In this document: in pieces, positions 61,546 through 64,000 of the stretch
Layout: each line of letters starts with the position of its first letter
Numbering within the stretch: the stretch's first letter is position 1
Source: Methylobacterium sp. BTF04
GTDB lineage: Bacteria; Pseudomonadota; Alphaproteobacteria; Rhizobiales; Beijerinckiaceae
Direction of reading: 5' to 3'
Length of the DNA stretch: 64,000 bases
Assembly: GCF_010692745.1 (NCBI RefSeq)
Contig: NZ_JAAHTB010000013.1
Span: forward strand, 47,703-111,702
Translations under genes and position numbers: made by a program
Notes under the pieces: model-generated
The model's database searches: none
What the model saw: the letters and a program-made list of their open reading frames with translations, nothing else
Told to the model about the DNA's origin: nothing

Positions 61546-62559
61546 ATGGACATCGATCTCACCCTGATATGGGCGATCCTCATCGCCACCGCCGTCTTCC
61601 TCTACGTGATCATGGACGGCTTCGACCTCGGGGTCGGCATCCTCTTTCCGGCCATCCGCGAAAAGGCTGACCGGGACGTGATGGTGAACACCGTTGCTCC
61701 GGTCTGGGACGGCAACGAGACCTGGCTGATCCTCGGCGGGGGCGGCCTGTTCGCGGTGTTCCCGCTGGCCTACGCCACGCTGCTGCCGGCCCTCTACATC
61801 CCGCTGACGCTGATGCTGCTCGCCCTGGTGTTCCGCGGCGTCGCCTTCGAGATGCGGTTCCGGACTGCCACCCCCCTGTCCCAGACGGCCTGGGACGGGG
61901 CCTTCTCGGCCGGCAGCTTCGTCGCCGCCTTCTGCCAGGGGATCTGCCTCGGCGCCCTGGTTCAGGGCGTCCGGGTCGAGGGGCGGGCCTATGCCGGCGG
62001 CTGGTGGGACTGGCTGTCGCCGTTCTCCCTCCTCACCGGGCTCGCCCTGGTCGCCGGATACGGGCTCCTCGGGTCGTGCTGGCTGATCTGGAAGACGGAG
62101 GGCGAACTCCAACTGCGGGCCTACCGCCTCGCAGAGGGATTCGGGGTGGCGACCTTCGCCGCAATCGCCATCGTGTCGCTCGCGATGCCGTTCCTGAGCC
62201 TCGCCTTCCGTGCGCGTTGGTTCGCTTGGCCGGCGATGGCCTTCGTCGCCCCCGTTCCGATCCTGGTCGGCCTTCTCGGTTGGCGTCTGCGCAATGCCCT
62301 CGACCGCCGTGAGGAGGTCGTGCCCTTCCTGTGCGGGCTCGGCCTGTTCCTGCTGTCTTATGTCGGGCTCGGCATCAGCCTGTTCCCGATGATCGTGCCG
62401 CCTTCGGTGACGATCTGGGACGCCGCCACCCACCCGAGCAGCCAGCGCTTCCTCCTCGTCGGCACGGTCGTGCTGCTGCCGATGATCCTCGGCTACACGG
62501 CCTACGTCTACTGGCTGTTCCGCGGGAAGGTCACCGCCGGTGCGCCGGGCTACCATTGA
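61546..62559 (+). CDS. cydB: Cytochrome bd-type ubiquinol oxidase subunit II
   Basis: 337 aa with about eight helices. Start MDIDLTLIWAILIATAVFLY, the conserved acidic segment VIMDGFDLGVGILFPAI, and VAPVWDGNETWLILGGGGLF are all CydB markers. The C-terminal KVTAGAPGYH is typical of CIO-type CydB. It lies 5 nt downstream of cydA and is followed by the small DUF2474 gene, so the three form one operon. Confidence 0.95.
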   Translation: MDIDLTLIWAILIATAVFLYVIMDGFDLGVGILFPAIREKADRDVMVNTVAPVWDGNETWLILGGGGLFAVFPLAYATLLPALYIPLTLMLLALVFRGVAFEMRFRTATPLSQTAWDGAFSAGSFVAAFCQGICLGALVQGVRVEGRAYAGGWWDWLSPFSLLTGLALVAGYGLLGSCWLIWKTEGELQLRAYRLAEGFGVATFAAIAIVSLAMPFLSLAFRARWFAWPAMAFVAPVPILVGLLGWRLRNALDRREEVVPFLCGLGLFLLSYVGLGISLFPMIVPPSVTIWDAATHPSSQRFLLVGTVVLLPMILGYTAYVYWLFRGKVTAGAPGYH

Positions 62560-62570
62560 GGGGCCGCGTC

Positions 62571-62687
62571 ATGACCATTCCCACCTCGATGCGTCGCCTC
62601 GCGTGGTTCGTGGCGCTCTGGGCTGGCGGCATCGCCTTCCTCACGGCGGTCGCCCTTCCGCTGCGCTGGCTGCTCAAGGTCGTTTGA
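62571..62687 (+). CDS. DUF2474 small membrane protein of the cyd operon
   Basis: 38 aa, MTIPTSMRRLAWFVALWAGG followed by one helix and RWLLKVV. It is of the DUF2474 type commonly found just after cydB and probably plays the same part as CydX, a small subunit that stabilises the oxidase. It begins 11 nt after the cydB stop. Too short for normal gene calling. Confidence 0.85.
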   Translation: MTIPTSMRRLAWFVALWAGGIAFLTAVALPLRWLLKVV

Positions 62688-63010
62688 CCGGGCTCTCCGT
62701 TCGGACTTCGCCGCCGAGCACGCCACGAAGGCGATCCGTTCCAGCCCGAGCGGTCGAACGAGAGGCTGGTGGCGGGCCCAGGATCAGTTGATGCCGGTTC
62801 CTGCGCCGTCCCATCAGGCGCCGAGGTCCCGACGGGTCATGACGGGTGAGATGCTGTGTCCCGCAGCGTCTTGGCGTCGAGGTACATTGGCGTCGAAGGA
62901 TCGCGGTCCCACCCGAAAACGACGTTTGGAACGACCGGAATAAGGGTCTTCAGGGCGATGACCTTCGACATGCGCCCGCGGCCACATTCACCGATGGGCC
63001 AATGATCCGA
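62688..63010. other. Intergenic stretch after the cyd operon
   Basis: About 320 bp without a recognised gene. It has two copies of TTGGCGTCGA (62871-62880 and 62887-62896, period 16). No terminator hairpin with a T-run could be found after the cyd operon. Confidence 0.35.
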
Positions 63011-63178
63011 CTACGAGATCGGTATGGTCAGAAGGCGATAGATGAAGTCGTGGGCCGTCACGCCGAACACGATAAGTGCGGTCGTCACGACGAGGAGGAC
63101 CACGATCAGCAGGGTCTTCCTCGTCCGGGGCCTTGAACCGTCGATGATCGTCAATCGGTCGCCCCTTGAACCCGGCAT
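63011..63178 (-). CDS. Small membrane protein, 55 aa
   Basis: A frame missed by standard calling: from ATG 63178 it reads MPGSRGDRLTIIDGSRPRTR, then a strong membrane helix (TLLIVVLLVVTTALIVFGVT), and a short tail AHDFIYRLLTIPIS. A TTG start at codon 9 (LTIIDGS) is the alternative. It lies about 95 nt beyond the copper ATPase stop on the same strand, so it may be its last operon gene. No known family. Confidence 0.6.
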   Translation of the reverse strand: MPGSRGDRLTIIDGSRPRTRKTLLIVVLLVVTTALIVFGVTAHDFIYRLLTIPIS

Positions 63179-63271
63179 CCGGTGTCGGATGCGTAACGTC
63201 CTATCCGACCAATTAGATCGAACCTGTGACCACGACCGAGGAGATGATGGGCAGTCCCCAGCATCCTGAGG

Positions 63272-64000
<729 letters not shown>

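Noticed and set aside
61408..62556. 382-codon minus-strand frame opposite cydB
   Set aside because: Composition is dominated by Glu, Gly, Asp and Arg mirror codons; CydB on the plus strand is unambiguous.

Overview
The window is high-GC alphaproteobacterial DNA and looks like a Methylobacterium/Methylorubrum (M. extorquens-type) chromosome. The evidence is content and order: a tetrahydromethanopterin (H4MPT) formaldehyde-oxidation cluster, the formyltransferase/hydrolase (Fhc) operon, a two-component pair directly upstream of pqqA, the PQQ operon with a fused pqqC-pqqD gene, folate genes, and a lanthanide-type xoxF-xoxG-xoxJ methanol dehydrogenase operon, all within the first 25 kb. Species and gene-symbol assignments rest on family recognition from the sequence, not on a database search.

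Layout. (1) 0-7.6 kb: a partial HisA-like gene, then fae, orf7 (CitG-like), orf5 (ATP-grasp), mch, orf17 (ATP-grasp), mtdB and a GHMP kinase-like beta-RFA-P synthase (mptG), mostly minus strand. These oxidise formaldehyde bound to H4MPT and make the C1 carrier cofactors. (2) 7.9-12.4 kb: fhcB-A-D-C, completing methenyl/formyl-H4MPT to formate. (3) 12.9-18.8 kb: histidine kinase and response regulator (mxbDM by position), a structured pqqA leader, then pqqA, pqqB, pqqCD, pqqE. PQQ is the cofactor of XoxF. (4) 18.8-21.7 kb: two secreted proteins of unknown function, then folP, folB, folK. (5) 21.8-28.4 kb: xoxJ, xoxG, xoxF, a 680-bp upstream region with a phased direct repeat, and an ABC importer. 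(6) 28.6-46.1 kb: ordinary chromosome, with a pterin dehydratase, phosphoesterase, CDF-like protein, MaoC hydratase and rRNA methyltransferase. It also holds a carotenoid block (two desaturases, DUF2141, an ABC exporter, an acyltransferase and a glycosyltransferase), then cutA, NAD kinase, DUF2336, a lytic transglycosylase and a chemoreceptor.

(7) 46.4 kb to the right edge: an integrative element. Its left end is a 45-bp 3' fragment of a tRNA-Gly(GCC) gene. Next come an Abi_C-type abortive-infection protein and a tyrosine integrase. A roughly 5.7-kb minus-strand operon of mostly unrecognised small genes follows (start/stop overlaps, a GcrA-like regulator and a Cro-like protein at its head), with divergent accessory genes. 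A cargo-like cytochrome bd (CIO-type) operon and a copper P-type ATPase lie to the right. The intact tRNA that should mark the far end is not in the window, so the element is longer than 17.6 kb or has been rearranged.

Points most worth a second look: two consecutive hairpins in the pqqA leader, including a 68-nt two-stem structure; a 15-bp direct repeat with an exact 20-bp period upstream of xoxF; a three-member paralogous family of unknown function (MPWR proteins) in the element; a GcrA homologue on a mobile element with GANTC sites in its upstream regions; and a 55-aa membrane protein next to the copper ATPase.
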